Below are positions 1 to 10,807 of a stretch of 35,770 nt of DNA, in pieces; within the stretch, counting starts at the first letter, position 1; each line of letters opens with the position of its first letter. Origin of the DNA: Thioalkalivibrio halophilus. Lineage in GTDB: Bacteria; Pseudomonadota; Gammaproteobacteria; Ectothiorhodospirales; Ectothiorhodospiraceae. The notes beneath the pieces were generated by a model that was given only the letters and a program-made list of their open reading frames with translations, was not told where the DNA came from and did no database searches. The stretch is taken from contig NZ_MUZR01000051.1 of the NCBI RefSeq assembly GCF_001995255.1, positions 35,001 through 70,770 of the forward strand. Direction: 5' to 3'. The position numbers were made by a program, and so were the translations under genes.

Positions 1-1383
<1,383 letters not shown>

Positions 1384-1468
1384 ATAACACCCAAATGGTT
1401 GTTGGTCTCTTCTGACACATCACCTAGTTGCATTCCGAATTTGGACAGTGAGCGCTGTCCAGCCAGTT

Positions 1469-1587
1469 TGCCTGGCGGCTATAGCGAGCAGGAACCACCC
1501 GATCCCATCCCGAACTCGGAAGTGAAACTGCTCTGCGCCGATGGTAGTTAGGGGCCTCCCCTCGTGAGAGTAGGTCACCGCCAGGCA
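1469..1587 (+). rRNA. rrf: 5S ribosomal RNA
   Basis: About 119 nt beginning TGCCTGGCGG and ending CCGCCAGGCA. These ends pair to form helix I. Inside are the typical 5S segments CCCGATCCCATCCCGAACTC and GAGAGTAGG. It lies about 85 nt after the 23S end, the normal order in an rRNA operon. No tRNA is seen in the 23S-5S spacer or after the 5S gene. Confidence 0.97.
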
Positions 1588-1596
1588 TTTACACCG

Positions 1597-1634
1597 AAAG
1601 CCCGATTCCTCTTGCGAGGGGTCGGGCTTTTTTT
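1597..1634 (+). terminator. Rho-independent terminator of the rRNA operon
   Basis: A hairpin with arms AAGCCCGA...TCGGGCTT (inner part CTC/GAG around a TTGC loop) is followed by a run of seven T at 1628-1634. It begins about 10 nt after the 5S gene, where an rRNA operon terminator is expected. Confidence 0.93.
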
Positions 1635-1685
1635 GTGCCTGTTTTTGTGGTGGTGAGACGCCGGACGGCCGGCGGGAGGTATGCG

Positions 1686-1892
1686 GTGGCGAACAAGCGG
1701 ACGGATGGTGGGCTGGTGATCGTGGGCCTGGTGCTTATTGCCGTGGGGGCGTATGCGCTGCTGGGGCAGCAGGTCCATTTCTCGCCGATCGCTCCCCGTG
1801 AGGATGGCGGGTTTGGTGGGTGGTTCGCGACGGTGGTGGGCGTAGTGATGATCCTTGGCGGGCTGTATTTCCTCCGCGAATCGCGCAAGTAG
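1686..1892 (+). CDS. Small two-helix membrane protein (hypothetical)
   Basis: A 68-residue protein of unknown function. The GTG start at 1686 is chosen because GGGAGG lies 6 nt upstream (1674-1679). A longer version from GTG 1635 would start at the edge of the rRNA terminator and adds an Arg-rich stretch. Two hydrophobic segments are visible, LVIVGLVLIAVGAYALLG and FATVVGVVMILGGLYFL, separated by a short polar loop with PIAPRED. The end is RESRK, so both ends are probably cytoplasmic (inference). It stands alone between the rRNA operon and the convergent hydrolase gene. No family was recognised. Confidence 0.6.
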   Translation: MANKRTDGGLVIVGLVLIAVGAYALLGQQVHFSPIAPREDGGFGGWFATVVGVVMILGGLYFLRESRK

Positions 1893-1920
1893 CCCTCGGC
1901 AGCCAGCGGGCTGCGGCTCC

Positions 1921-2682
1921 CTAGAGCTCGCGCCAGCTGAACCCTTCTTCCTGGGTGGCGAGTTCCATTTCGGCTGCGGCCGCGCCGACGCCCTCTGCAA
2001 GCGCTTTCCGGGCGTGGTCGGGATGGTTGTTGTCGCTGGACAGGTGCATCCCGATCAGGGAGCGCAGCTTTCGGTTGTCGGCCCGCCGGAGCAGGTCACG
2101 CGCCGCGTGGTTGGGGAGGTGGCCCCATCCTCCGCGAATGCGCTCCTTGAGACGCTCGGGGTACGGGCCGGCCTGGAGCATATCCGGCTCGTGGTTGCAT
2201 TCGAGCAGGAGGCCGTCGGCCCGGGCGGCGATCTCGACCATGTGGGGCGTGACATGGCCGGCATCGGTCATTAGTGCCAGCTCGCGGTCGCCATCGGACA
2301 ACGTGAACTGCGTGGGTTCCCGCGAGTCATGCGGGACGGTGAACGGAATCACCCGCAGGTCGCGGATCTCGATCGGCGAGTCGCTGGTGATTTCCAGGGT
2401 GCTGGGGAAGCGATTGTCACGGGCGGCACGGATGGTGCCGTGGGAAGCGTATACGGGGATTCCGTGGCGTCGGGAGAACGCGCCGGCGGCACCGATATGG
2501 TCACCGTGCTCGTGCGTGATCAGGAGTGCGTTGAGCTGGTCGGGCTGCAGGCCGGCGCGCGCGAGCCGACGTTCGGCCTCCTGCGCGGAGAAGCCGCAGT
2601 CGATCATGATGCAGGTATGGCGGGCCCGCACGACCAGTGCGTTTCCGCCGCTTCCGCTTCCAAGAGAACAGTATCGCAGCAT
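1921..2682 (-). CDS. Metallo-beta-lactamase-fold hydrolase (YycJ/WalJ-like)
   Basis: A 253-residue protein with the MBL-fold zinc motif HxHxDH in THEHGDHIGAA (H57, H59, D61, H62). Further likely metal ligands are in TVPHDS, LMTDAGHV and IGMHLSSDNNHPDH. The N-terminus LGSGSGGNALVV is typical of the YycJ/WalJ group, which in Gammaproteobacteria sits next to bamC and dapA. The family includes proteins linked to DNA exonuclease activity or cell-wall signalling, but the substrate here cannot be told. It is the third gene of dapA-bamC-hydrolase, 24 nt after bamC, and ends 28 nt from the convergent small membrane protein gene. Confidence 0.88.
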   Translation of the reverse strand: MLRYCSLGSGSGGNALVVRARHTCIMIDCGFSAQEAERRLARAGLQPDQLNALLITHEHGDHIGAAGAFSRRHGIPVYASHGTIRAARDNRFPSTLEITSDSPIEIRDLRVIPFTVPHDSREPTQFTLSDGDRELALMTDAGHVTPHMVEIAARADGLLLECNHEPDMLQAGPYPERLKERIRGGWGHLPNHAARDLLRRADNRKLRSLIGMHLSSDNNHPDHARKALAEGVGAAAAEMELATQEEGFSWREL

Positions 2683-2706
2683 GCCGACAGTGCCGGTGCT
2701 CGGCGG

Positions 2707-3885
2707 TCAGCGGCGAAAGCCTTCCTCGATCTTTTCGAGGAGGAACCGGGTGTCGTCCTCGTCCAGCGGTTCGCCGTCGATGTCCCGTGCACGCAGGAGG
2801 GACTGGCCGTTGTCCGCGGAGAGTTCGATCCGGTAGCGCGTGTCTGCGCGGCGGTCACCGCGACCGAACAGGCGGCTGAAGAAGCCACCTTCGTCTTCGT
2901 CGGCGCTGTCCGGGCGATAGGTGACTTCGTGCACCCCGCTGCGGCGGTCGCGTTCGTCGACGAGGAGGCCGGAACGGTCGAGGCGCGTGCCGAGGTGCCG
3001 CCATACCTGGTCCGCGTCGCTGTCAAAGCGAAGAACCAGTTCGTCGCCGACATTCTCGATGCGTGCGCCCGGCACCCGCTGGACCTCCGATTCGTCGGCG
3101 CGCTGACCGCCTTCGCCGGGGTCGCCGGTGAGCAGGAACAGGCGCAGGCGATTGAGCATTTCCGCCTCCAGCTCCGGATCGGAGGGGCGGGAAACCCAGA
3201 GGAAGCGTTCTTCGCCCACGGGCTGTTCTTCGGCCCCCCGATGGGTGATGTAGACCGCGGTGCGACCGTCTTCCTCGCGTTCCACGCGCAGGCGGTACCG
3301 GTCACGGGTGTTCGAGTCGTAGAGACCGCCAATGGTCCGGGCGATGAAGCCGCGGCTGCCGCTGAACGGGATACCGGCGCGGTCTTCGGCCCACTGGGTT
3401 TCCATGATGCCGACTTCCGGCTCGTTGCGTTCCAGCGGCAGGTTCTGGCTGTCCCAGAACGCGGCCAGACGATTCCACAGGGCGTCCGGGGCGGTATCGA
3501 CCGTCAGCCAGCGCGTATCGCCGTCACGCCAGATCTGTACGTCGCTGTCTTCGGGCAGGACCTGGACCTCGCCGGCGCGCGGCGCCAGGGCGCCCGTTCC
3601 ACCCGGTGTGCCGGTCTGTCGGGTATCGGGCTGCTGCATCTCGCGGGCGCTGACGCGTTCTCCCGGCGCGTCGGGGACGCGGTAGCCGTCGCGGCTGTCG
3701 GGGGCGCTGAGCTCGGGCGGAACCTCGAGGTCAGGGGCCTGACGGGATTCCTGATAAACAGGGCCACCGTCATCGGTACCGGCGCAGCCGGCGGTACCCA
3801 GGGCAAGGGCGACGGCCAGCGGCAGCGCCGCGGGCAGGTAAGCGCGTACGGTAGTACGAGCGGAAAAGGACGAAAAACGGGTCAT
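2707..3885 (-). CDS. bamC: Outer membrane protein assembly factor BamC (lipoprotein)
   Basis: A 392-residue lipoprotein. A hydrophobic signal sequence ends in the lipobox LGTAGC with the acylated cysteine at residue 34. After it comes a disordered Pro/Asp-rich stretch (residues 36-100), like the extended BamC N-terminus that contacts BamD. Two BamC-type domains follow: the first includes WNRLAAFWDSQNLPLERNE and RTIGGLYDSNTRDRYRLRVE, the second VWRHLGTRLDRSGLLVDERD. BamC is an accessory part of the BAM complex that inserts beta-barrel proteins into the outer membrane. The gene starts 8 nt downstream of the dapA stop and its GAGGT ribosome-binding site overlaps the dapA end, so the two are probably cotranscribed. 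Confidence 0.9.
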   Translation of the reverse strand: MTRFSSFSARTTVRAYLPAALPLAVALALGTAGCAGTDDGGPVYQESRQAPDLEVPPELSAPDSRDGYRVPDAPGERVSAREMQQPDTRQTGTPGGTGALAPRAGEVQVLPEDSDVQIWRDGDTRWLTVDTAPDALWNRLAAFWDSQNLPLERNEPEVGIMETQWAEDRAGIPFSGSRGFIARTIGGLYDSNTRDRYRLRVEREEDGRTAVYITHRGAEEQPVGEERFLWVSRPSDPELEAEMLNRLRLFLLTGDPGEGGQRADESEVQRVPGARIENVGDELVLRFDSDADQVWRHLGTRLDRSGLLVDERDRRSGVHEVTYRPDSADEDEGGFFSRLFGRGDRRADTRYRIELSADNGQSLLRARDIDGEPLDEDDTRFLLEKIEEGFRR

Positions 3886-3892
3886 GAACGGT

Positions 3893-4771
3893 TCATACCT
3901 CGATGCCGGCCTGGCGCATGGCGTCCAGAACCGGGGCGTGAAACGGAGCCGAAAGCGGTGTCAGCGGGAGGCGGATGCCTTCTTCCATCATGCCCATCTG
4001 CTGCAGCGCCCATTTGACCGGGATCGGGTTGGCTTCCAGGAACAGGGCCGAGTGCAGCCCGTCCAGCTGGCGGTTGATCTCGCGGGCTCGTTCGGCATCG
4101 CCTTCGCGTACCGCTCGGCACATCTCCGACATCAGACGCGGCGCGACGTTCGCCGTGACCGAGATGACGCCGTGGCCACCGGCCAGCATGAAGGCAAGTC
4201 CGTTGGCATCCTCGCCGCTGAACAGGTCCAGGCGGCTGCCGACACGTTCGACCAGTTCGGCGGTGCGCTCGTTGCTTCCGGTGGCTTCCTTGATGCCCAC
4301 GATGTTGGGCACCGCGGCAAGGCGTTCGACCGTTTCGGGCAGGATGTCGACCGCCGTCCGACCGGGCACGTTGTACAGGATCTGCGGGATGTCCACCGCC
4401 TCGGCGATGGCCTTGTGATGAAGATACAGGCCTTCCTGGGTGGGCTTGTTGTAGTAGGGGGCGACCAGCAGGCAGGCATCGGCACCGGCTTCCTTCGCGC
4501 ACCGGGTCAGGGCGATGGCCTCGCGGGTGGAGTTGGCTCCGGTTCCGGCAATGACCGGGAGCCGGCCATCGATGGTGCGCACGACGTGCGCGATGGCCTC
4601 GCAGTGTTCGTCGAAATCGAGGGTGGCCGATTCGCCGGTGGTGCCCACGGCGACGATGGCGTCGGTACCCGACTCGACATGGAATTCCAGCAGCCGATCC
4701 AGCGCTGGCCAGTCCAGGCTGCCATCGGCGTGCATCGGGGTCGCGAGCGCGACCATGCTGCCTTGAAACAT
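3893..4771 (-). CDS. dapA: 4-hydroxy-tetrahydrodipicolinate synthase
   Basis: A 292-residue enzyme that condenses pyruvate with aspartate semialdehyde in the lysine/diaminopimelate pathway. Visible motifs are GTTGES (residues 43-48, substrate-binding threonines), YNVPGRT with the catalytic tyrosine at 133, and GIKEATGS with the Schiff-base lysine at 161. Length matches the family (about 292). The ATG start follows a strong GGAGG about 6-10 nt upstream. It is first in the minus-strand dapA-bamC-hydrolase operon, an arrangement common in Gammaproteobacteria. Its 5' end faces gcvR across about 170 nt in which no clear site was recognised. Confidence 0.97.
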   Translation of the reverse strand: MFQGSMVALATPMHADGSLDWPALDRLLEFHVESGTDAIVAVGTTGESATLDFDEHCEAIAHVVRTIDGRLPVIAGTGANSTREAIALTRCAKEAGADACLLVAPYYNKPTQEGLYLHHKAIAEAVDIPQILYNVPGRTAVDILPETVERLAAVPNIVGIKEATGSNERTAELVERVGSRLDLFSGEDANGLAFMLAGGHGVISVTANVAPRLMSEMCRAVREGDAERAREINRQLDGLHSALFLEANPIPVKWALQQMGMMEEGIRLPLTPLSAPFHAPVLDAMRQAGIEV

Positions 4772-4941
4772 CGCCCCCTCCAGGACAAGTAATGGTGCAG
4801 TCTAACGGGGGACTGACAGGGCATTCAAGAAAGCGCCGCGTTGGCCTGTACCCGGGGAGGTGATATGTTCCGGCATCATGATCCACGCGATGCGCCATTG
4901 CTGTTCGCCATCCTGCTCGCCGGTCGCAGGAGGCCGGGCCC

Positions 4942-5496
4942 GTGGCTGAGGTCGTCGGGGCCGGTACGCACACCGAGCTGGTGCTGAGCCTGCTGGGGCC
5001 GGACCGGCCGGGCCTGGTGACTCAGGTGACCCAGCACGTTGCCGAATCCGGTTGCAATCTGGAAGCCAGTCGCATGGTGGTGCTTTCCGGCTACGCCTGC
5101 ATGGCGGTGACCGCCAGCGGAAACTGGAAGACCCTGGCGACCCTGGAAGGGCGGCTGGAACGTCTGGAACGCGAGAGCGGGCTGGTGGTGACCGCGCGTC
5201 GCGGGCCGCTGGAGGAGGCCGGAGAGGCCGCCATGGCCTATGCCGTGGACGTCATCGCCCTGGATGCCCCGGGGCTGCTGCACGGCCTGGCGAACTTCTT
5301 CGCCACGCGGGGCGTCAACCTGCGGGATGTACAAAGTCGCGTCTACACGGCGCAGCAGACAGGCGCCCGCATGTTCGCGGCGAACATCGTGATCGACATC
5401 CCGGCCGCGCAGCATCTGGCGACGCTGCGGGGCGAATTCATGGACTTCTGCGACGAACTCAATCTCGACGGGGTGCTGGAGCCGATCAAGGCCTGA
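4942..5496 (+). CDS. gcvR: Glycine cleavage system transcriptional repressor-like ACT-domain protein
   Basis: A 184-residue protein with two ACT domains, the first starting LVLSLLGPDRPGLVTQVTQH and the second YAVDVIALDAPGLLHGLANF. There is no DNA-binding domain, as in GcvR, which acts by binding the activator GcvA. The GTG start is supported by CAGGAGG at 4927-4933. In Gammaproteobacteria a gcvR-like gene often sits between dapA and bcp, as here. Whether it controls the gcv genes in this organism is inference, because no gcv gene is in the window. Confidence 0.85.
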   Translation: MAEVVGAGTHTELVLSLLGPDRPGLVTQVTQHVAESGCNLEASRMVVLSGYACMAVTASGNWKTLATLEGRLERLERESGLVVTARRGPLEEAGEAAMAYAVDVIALDAPGLLHGLANFFATRGVNLRDVQSRVYTAQQTGARMFAANIVIDIPAAQHLATLRGEFMDFCDELNLDGVLEPIKA

Positions 5497-5528
5497 ATGC
5501 CGCCCCGTCCCCGACCGGAGACACGAGA

Positions 5529-6002
5529 ATGACGGTTGCGATCGATCAGCCCGTACCTGCCGATATCCGCCTGCCGGCCACCGGCGACCAGGAGCTGGCG
5601 CTGGAGGATTTCCGCGGGCGTATCGTAGTGCTTTATTTCTATCCCAAGGACAACACCCCGGGATGCACCAACGAAAGCCGGGACTTCGCCGAGCGCCTGG
5701 CCGATTTCGAGGCAGCGGGGGCGGTGATCCTCGGGTGCTCGCGCGACAGCGTGAAGAGCCACGAGAATTTCCGCAGCAAGCAGGAGCTGCCGTTCGACCT
5801 GCTCAGCGATGCGGACGAGCGCCTGTGCGAGGCCTTCGACGTCATTGGCATGAAAAACATGTACGGCAAGCAGGTGCGGGGAGTGGAGCGCTCCACGTTC
5901 CTGATCGACGCGGACGGCGTGCTGCGCCGGGAATGGCGCAAGGTGAAGGTCCCCGGCCACGTGGACGAGGTGCTCGCCGCGGTGCGCGAGCATGCGGCCT
6001 GA
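5529..6002 (+). CDS. bcp: Thioredoxin-dependent peroxiredoxin, BCP/PrxQ family
   Basis: A 157-residue peroxiredoxin that reduces hydrogen peroxide and organic peroxides. The peroxidatic cysteine is C46 in FYPKDNTPGCTNES. The resolving cysteine found five residues later in many BCPs is absent: the sequence reads TPGCTNESRDF. This should therefore be the 1-Cys variant, or use another thiol such as the Cys in ILGCSRDS. Residues GVERSTFLIDADGVL are typical of the C-terminal half. The ATG at 5529 is chosen because GGAGACACGAGA precedes it. It starts 32 nt after gcvR. Confidence 0.93.
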   Translation: MTVAIDQPVPADIRLPATGDQELALEDFRGRIVVLYFYPKDNTPGCTNESRDFAERLADFEAAGAVILGCSRDSVKSHENFRSKQELPFDLLSDADERLCEAFDVIGMKNMYGKQVRGVERSTFLIDADGVLRREWRKVKVPGHVDEVLAAVREHAA

Positions 6003-6047
6003 CGTGCGGCGCGCTTTCGTGTCCCGCCCGTGCGCCCCGGAGGCCCG

Positions 6048-7469
6048 ATGATCGAAGACCGCGAACCCGGCCGCCATCTGTTCGTGCTGGACACCAATGT
6101 CCTGATGCACGACCCCACCGCGCTGTTCCGTTTCAAGGAGCACGACATCTTCCTGCCGATGGTGGTCCTGGAAGAGCTGGACCGGGGCAAGAAGGGGGTC
6201 TCCGAGGTGGCGCGCAACGTGCGTCAGGTGAGCCGGTTCATCGACGAGCTGATGACCGGGGCTACCCACGAGGCGATTGTCGCCGGGCTTTCGCTGACCG
6301 CGACGTCGCTGGAGGACTCCGATCTCGGCGGCCATGGCCGGCTGTTTTTCCAGACCCGCAGCCTGAATTCGCATTTGCCCGAGTCGCTGCCGGGCTCTTC
6401 GGCCGACAACGATATCCTCAGCACCGCACGGGCGCTGGAAGAGGAGCTCCCGGATGTCCGGGTGACCCTGGTGTCCAAGGACATCAACCTGCGCATCAAG
6501 GCTGCGGTGATCGGCCTGCATGCGGAGGATTATCACAACGACCAGGTGCTGGATGACGTTTCTCTGTTGTACTCGGGGATGCAGGAGCTGCCCGGGGACT
6601 TCTGGGACACCCACGGCGCGGCGATGGATTCCTGGCAGGAGGCCGGCCGGACCTATTACCGGGTGAAGGGGCCGCTGGTTGCGGAATGGCATCCCAACCA
6701 GTTCGTCTATCGCGAGGGCGAGCAGCCCCTGAGTGCCATCGTGCTGGAGGTGGATCGGCCGGCCGAGAGCGCCGTGATCGAGCTGGTGGACGACTACATG
6801 AATCCCCGGCACACCGTCTGGGGCATCAATGCCCGCAACCGCGAGCAGAACCTGGCGCTGAACCTGCTGATGGATCCGGAGGTCGATTTCGTCTCGCTGG
6901 TGGGAGCGGCGGGGACGGGCAAGACCCTGCTGACCCTGGCGGCCGGCCTGGCGCAGACGCTCGAGGACGGGACCTACAAGGAAATCATCATGACCCGGGT
7001 GACGGTGCCGGTGGGCGAGGACATCGGCTTCCTGCCGGGTACCGAAGAGGAGAAGATGACCCCCTGGATGGGGGCCCTGATGGACAATCTCGAGGTCCTC
7101 GGCGGCAACACCGAAGGGGCCGGGGAATGGGGCCGGGCGGCCAGCGGGGACATCCTCACCAGCCGCATCAAGATTCGCTCGCTCAACTTCATGCGCGGGC
7201 GTACCTTCCTCAGCCGCTACATCATCCTGGACGAGGCGCAGAACCTCACCAGCAAGCAGATGAAGACGCTGATCACCCGTGCCGGGCCGGGGACCAAGAT
7301 CGTCGCGCTCGGCAACATCGCGCAGATCGATACCCCGTATCTCACCGAGACCACCTCGGGGCTGACCTACGTGGTGGACCGCTTCCGTGAATGGACGCAC
7401 AGCGGGCACATCACGCTCACCCGCGGCGAGCGTTCGCGGCTGGCGGATTACGCTTCCAACAACCTGTAG
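6048..7469 (+). CDS. PhoH family ATPase with N-terminal PIN domain
   Basis: A 473-residue two-domain protein. The N-terminal PIN-type ribonuclease domain starts FVLDTNVLMHDP (acidic D15) and continues with VVLEELDRGKKG. The C-terminal PhoH P-loop domain has Walker A GAAGTGKTLL (about residues 286-295) and Walker B IILDEAQN (about 391-398). The PIN-PhoH (PhoH2/YlaK-like) architecture is known for RNA helicase/RNase activity, and members work alone or with a small antitoxin-like partner; no such partner is seen beside it. ATG 6048 with CCGGAGG just upstream is preferred over GTG 6030. It is 45 nt after bcp and ends facing queD. Confidence 0.92.
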   Translation: MIEDREPGRHLFVLDTNVLMHDPTALFRFKEHDIFLPMVVLEELDRGKKGVSEVARNVRQVSRFIDELMTGATHEAIVAGLSLTATSLEDSDLGGHGRLFFQTRSLNSHLPESLPGSSADNDILSTARALEEELPDVRVTLVSKDINLRIKAAVIGLHAEDYHNDQVLDDVSLLYSGMQELPGDFWDTHGAAMDSWQEAGRTYYRVKGPLVAEWHPNQFVYREGEQPLSAIVLEVDRPAESAVIELVDDYMNPRHTVWGINARNREQNLALNLLMDPEVDFVSLVGAAGTGKTLLTLAAGLAQTLEDGTYKEIIMTRVTVPVGEDIGFLPGTEEEKMTPWMGALMDNLEVLGGNTEGAGEWGRAASGDILTSRIKIRSLNFMRGRTFLSRYIILDEAQNLTSKQMKTLITRAGPGTKIVALGNIAQIDTPYLTETTSGLTYVVDRFREWTHSGHITLTRGERSRLADYASNNL

Positions 7470-7506
7470 GTGGCGCAGGGGTTGGTGGAGCGAGTGCGGT
7501 GTCTGG

Positions 7507-7890
7507 CTAGCCGTCCTCGCTGTAGCGCACGCAGGCGCGGTCGGTCTCCCACAGGGTCAGGCTGCTGACGCGCAGCCCGGGGCGGTTCAGGCGTTCCGCC
7601 AACTCGCGGAAGAACCAGCGGGCGATGTTCTCCGCGGTGGGATTGACGGTGTCGAACGGCGGCACGTCGTTGAGGTAGCGATGATCCAGCTGCCCCGCGA
7701 TCTCGCGCGCGGCATTCTTGACCACCTTGAAATCCACCGCCATCCCGGTGTCGTCCAGGGTTTCGGCCTCGACCTCGGCTTCCACCTTCCAGTTGTGGCC
7801 GTGCATGTTCGCGCACTGCCCCGGATAATCGCGCAGGGTGTGCGCGGAGGCGAAGTCGGTCAGGACGCGCAGGGTATAGCGGGCACTCAT
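7507..7890 (-). CDS. queD: 6-carboxy-5,6,7,8-tetrahydropterin synthase (QueD)
   Basis: A 127-residue 6-pyruvoyl-tetrahydropterin-synthase-fold enzyme that makes carboxytetrahydropterin from dihydroneopterin triphosphate for queuosine synthesis. The zinc-binding set is visible as ASAHTL (H17) and NMHGHNW (H30, H32), with catalytic Cys26 in GQCANMH. Later conserved pieces are MAVDFKVVKN, LDHRYLN and PTAENIARWFF, then the C-terminal glutamate in LWETDRA. Length is normal. It follows dxs by 45 nt on the same strand and converges with the PhoH gene. Confidence 0.94.
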   Translation of the reverse strand: MSARYTLRVLTDFASAHTLRDYPGQCANMHGHNWKVEAEVEAETLDDTGMAVDFKVVKNAAREIAGQLDHRYLNDVPPFDTVNPTAENIARWFFRELAERLNRPGLRVSSLTLWETDRACVRYSEDG

Positions 7891-7935
7891 GTTCGGATTC
7901 CGGAAGCGGTCGGCCGGCGGGCCGGGAGATGGCTG

Positions 7936-9846
7936 TCAGCCTGCAAAGCCTAGCCGGCCGCCCGGTGCGGCGCAATTCTCCTGCCCGGCCGCGTGGCGAA
8001 TCGCTGCCAGCACGCCGGCGGTATCGAGACCGCATTCGGCGAGGATGGTCTCGCGCGGCCCGTGTTCGGTGAAGCGGTCGGGGATGCCGAGGGTCTGGCA
8101 GGGGATGTCGAGCCCCTCCGCCGACAGCCACTCCAGGACCGCGCTGCCGGCGCCGCCGGCGCGGGCATGATCCTCCAGCGTCACCAGGCGGTCGTGTTCC
8201 GCCGCCAGGCGGGCCAGGCAGGCGGTGTCCAGCGGCTTGACGAAGCGCATGTTGACGACCGTCGCATCCAGGGCTTCGCCGGCCTCCAGCGCCGTATCCA
8301 GCAGGGCGCCGAAGGACAGGATGGCGATGCGTTCCCCCGCACCGGCCGCGCCCGCCTCGCGACGGATCTCGGCCTCGCCCACCGGCAGCGGATCCAGACG
8401 GTCGCCCGGATCCGTGCCCGGGCCGCTGCCGCGCGGATAGCGCACCGCGGCCGGACCGTTCCAGGCAAAGCCGGTCGCCAGCATGCGGCGGCATTCGGCC
8501 TCGTCGGCCGGGGCCATCAGCAGAAGGTTGGGTACGCTGCGCAGCAGGGCGATGTCGAAGGTACCGGCATGGGTGGGGCCGTCGGCGCCGACGATGCCGG
8601 CCCGGTCGATGGCGAACAGCACCGGCAGATCCTGCAGGGCGACATCATGGATGACCTGGTCCATGGCCCGCTGCAGGAAGGTCGAGTAGATCGCGACCAC
8701 CGGGTGCTGGCCCTCGCAGGCCATGCCGGCCGCCAGGGTCACTGCGTGCTGCTCGGCGATGCCGACGTCGAAGTAGCGCTGCGGGTACTGTTCGGAGAAG
8801 GCGACCAGGCCCGAACCCTCGCGCATCGCCGGGGTGATGCCCAGCAGGCGCTCGTCGGCCGCCGCCTGGTCGCACAGCCACTGGCTGAAGACGTCGGTGT
8901 AGGTCGGTGCCTTCGGACCGGAGGGGGCGAGACCGTTCTCCGGTTCGAACTTGGACACACCGTGATAGCGGCAGGGGTCCTCTTCGGCCGGGGCATAGCC
9001 CTGGCCCTTGCGGGTGACGACGTGCAGCAGCTGCGGTCCGTGCCCGCCGCGCAGGTTCTTGAGGATGCCGGCCAGACCGCTGACATCGTGACCGTCGACC
9101 GGGCCGAAGTAGCGAAAACCGAGCTCTTCGAACAGCGTGCCGGGCACCAGCATGCCCTTCATGTGCTCCTCGGCGCGCTGGGCGAACGCCTTCATCGGCG
9201 GCACGAACTCCAGCATGCGCTTGGAGCCCTCGCGCATCGAACTGTACAGGCGCCCCGACAGCAGCCGGGTGAAGTACTGGTTCATCGCGCCCACGTTGGG
9301 CGAGATGGACATGTCGTTGTCGTTGAGGATGACCAGCAGGTTGCAGTCCAGCTCGCCGATGTGGTTGAGCGCCTCGAAGGCCATCCCGGCGGTCATCGCG
9401 CCGTCGCCGATCACCGCCACGTGGCGCCGGTCGAGGCCTGCGTGGCGGGCGGCCAGGGCCATGCCCGCGGCGGCGCTGATGGAGGTGCTGGAATGCCCGG
9501 CGCCGAAGGCGTCGTATTCGCTCTCCGCGCGCTTGGGGAAGCCCGCCAGTCCGCCGTGCTGGCGCAGGGTCGCCATGGCCTCGCGCCGTCCGGTCAGGAT
9601 CTTGTGCGCATAGGCCTGGTGCCCCACGTCCCAGACGATCCGGTCGTCCGGGGTATCAAAGGCGTAGTGCAGGGCGATCGCCAGTTCCACCGTCCCGAGG
9701 TTGGCGGCCAGATGTCCGCCGGTGCGCGAGACACTGTCGATCAGAAAGGTGCGCAGCTCCCGGGCAATCTCCGGCAGTTCGGCGCCCGGTCGGGCGCGCA
9801 GATCGGATGGCCACTCGATGGCATCGAGGAGGGGGGTGGCTTGCAT
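7936..9846 (-). CDS. dxs: 1-deoxy-D-xylulose-5-phosphate synthase
   Basis: A 636-residue thiamine-diphosphate enzyme, the first step of the non-mevalonate isoprenoid pathway (pyruvate + glyceraldehyde 3-phosphate). Motifs: GGHLAANLG near the N-terminus, GHSSTSIS, and the ThDP/Mg site [15 protein letters not shown] continuing to LNDNDMSIS. The transketolase middle domain has [15 protein letters not shown] with the catalytic Glu. The frame stays open 25 codons upstream, but the start at ATG 9846 ([10 protein letters not shown]) gives the usual length and does not run into ispA, which ends at 9863. Its position directly after ispA is the standard gammaproteobacterial xseB-ispA-dxs order. Confidence 0.97.
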   Translation of the reverse strand: MQATPLLDAIEWPSDLRARPGAELPEIARELRTFLIDSVSRTGGHLAANLGTVELAIALHYAFDTPDDRIVWDVGHQAYAHKILTGRREAMATLRQHGGLAGFPKRAESEYDAFGAGHSSTSISAAAGMALAARHAGLDRRHVAVIGDGAMTAGMAFEALNHIGELDCNLLVILNDNDMSISPNVGAMNQYFTRLLSGRLYSSMREGSKRMLEFVPPMKAFAQRAEEHMKGMLVPGTLFEELGFRYFGPVDGHDVSGLAGILKNLRGGHGPQLLHVVTRKGQGYAPAEEDPCRYHGVSKFEPENGLAPSGPKAPTYTDVFSQWLCDQAAADERLLGITPAMREGSGLVAFSEQYPQRYFDVGIAEQHAVTLAAGMACEGQHPVVAIYSTFLQRAMDQVIHDVALQDLPVLFAIDRAGIVGADGPTHAGTFDIALLRSVPNLLLMAPADEAECRRMLATGFAWNGPAAVRYPRGSGPGTDPGDRLDPLPVGEAEIRREAGAAGAGERIAILSFGALLDTALEAGEALDATVVNMRFVKPLDTACLARLAAEHDRLVTLEDHARAGGAGSAVLEWLSAEGLDIPCQTLGIPDRFTEHGPRETILAECGLDTAGVLAAIRHAAGQENCAAPGGRLGFAG

Positions 9847-9862
9847 CGCGGAGGGCACCGGC

Positions 9863-10807
9863 TCAGTGGATGCGGTCGACAATGTAACGCGCGAGATGGC
9901 GAAGCAAATCGGCCTCCGCATCCAGGGGTTGCAGCGCCTCGAGTGCCTGGTCGACCAGCGCCACCGCGCGTTCGCGCGAGGCTTCCAGGCCCATCAGCGC
10001 GGGGAAGGTCGACTTGTCCAGGCGCGCATCCGCTCCGCAGGCCTTGCCCAGGGTCTCCGGGTCGCCCTCGACGTCCAGGATGTCGTCGCGGATCTGGAAG
10101 GCCAGGCCGATACATTCGGCGTAGTCGGTCAGGCGCGTCAGCAGGGCGTCGTCGGCGCCGCCGGCCAGCCCGCCCAGGCGAACCGAGGCGCGGATCAGGG
10201 CGCCGGTTTTCAGCCGGTGCATGCCCTCCAGACCCGGCAGGTCCAGGCGCCCGCCGCAGGCTCCCAGATCGATGGCCTGGCCCCCGGCCATGCCCTGCAG
10301 GCCGGCGGCGCGGGCCAGTTCCTGCAGCATGACTGGGGCGCGCCCGGCCGGCAGTGCCGCCGTCCCGCTCGACAGCGTGACAAAGGCCTGCGCCTGCAGG
10401 GCGTCGCCGGCGAGGATCGCGGTGGCTTCGTCGTAGGCCCGATGACAGGTCGGGCGCCCGCGCCGCAGATCGTCGTCATCCATCGCCGGAAGGTCGTCGT
10501 GGATGAGCGAGTAGACGTGGATCATCTCCACCGCCGCGGCTGCGGCATCCAGCGCGTCCTGCGGGGCCCCCAGGGCCTCGCCGGTGGCATACACCAGCAG
10601 CGGGCGCAGGCGCTTGCCGCCGGAGAGCGTGGCATAGCGCATTGCCTCGATCAGCCGGGCGTCGGGCGCGCCGGCCGGATCGAGGGCTCGGTCCAGGACC
10701 CCCTCGATGCGTTCCTGATACGCGGGGATGGCCTGTTCGGGCGAGGTGGTGGCTGTCACGTCGGGCGTCCGCGGGTCCGGATCAGAAGGGCACCGGGTCA
10801 TCGTCAT
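9863..10807 (-). CDS. ispA: Farnesyl diphosphate synthase (polyprenyl synthetase)
   Basis: Up to 314 residues. The first aspartate-rich motif is [14 protein letters not shown] and the second [11 protein letters not shown], both needed to bind Mg-diphosphate. [18 protein letters not shown] near the N-terminus is also typical. The product extends dimethylallyl/geranyl diphosphate to farnesyl diphosphate. The start is uncertain. ATG 10807 overlaps the end of xseB by 26 nt. A GTG at 10759 would give about 298 residues, closer to E. coli IspA, but has no clear ribosome-binding site. Translational coupling with xseB is likely. Confidence 0.95.
   Translation of the reverse strand: MTMTRCPSDPDPRTPDVTATTSPEQAIPAYQERIEGVLDRALDPAGAPDARLIEAMRYATLSGGKRLRPLLVYATGEALGAPQDALDAAAAAVEMIHVYSLIHDDLPAMDDDDLRRGRPTCHRAYDEATAILAGDALQAQAFVTLSSGTAALPAGRAPVMLQELARAAGLQGMAGGQAIDLGACGGRLDLPGLEGMHRLKTGALIRASVRLGGLAGGADDALLTRLTDYAECIGLAFQIRDDILDVEGDPETLGKACGADARLDKSTFPALMGLEASRERAVALVDQALEALQPLDAEADLLRHLARYIVDRIH

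Noticed and set aside
1899-1914. GCAGCC-AGCG-GGCTGC hairpin between the small membrane protein gene and the convergent hydrolase gene.
   Set aside because: No T run on either strand; too short to call a terminator with confidence.
2329-4017. Very long plus-strand frame opposite the hydrolase, bamC and dapA genes.
   Set aside because: High-GC shadow of minus-strand genes that carry clear family motifs.
5343-7409. Long minus-strand frame opposite gcvR, bcp and the PhoH gene.
   Set aside because: Shadow frame without recognisable domains. The plus-strand genes have strong motifs and ribosome-binding sites.
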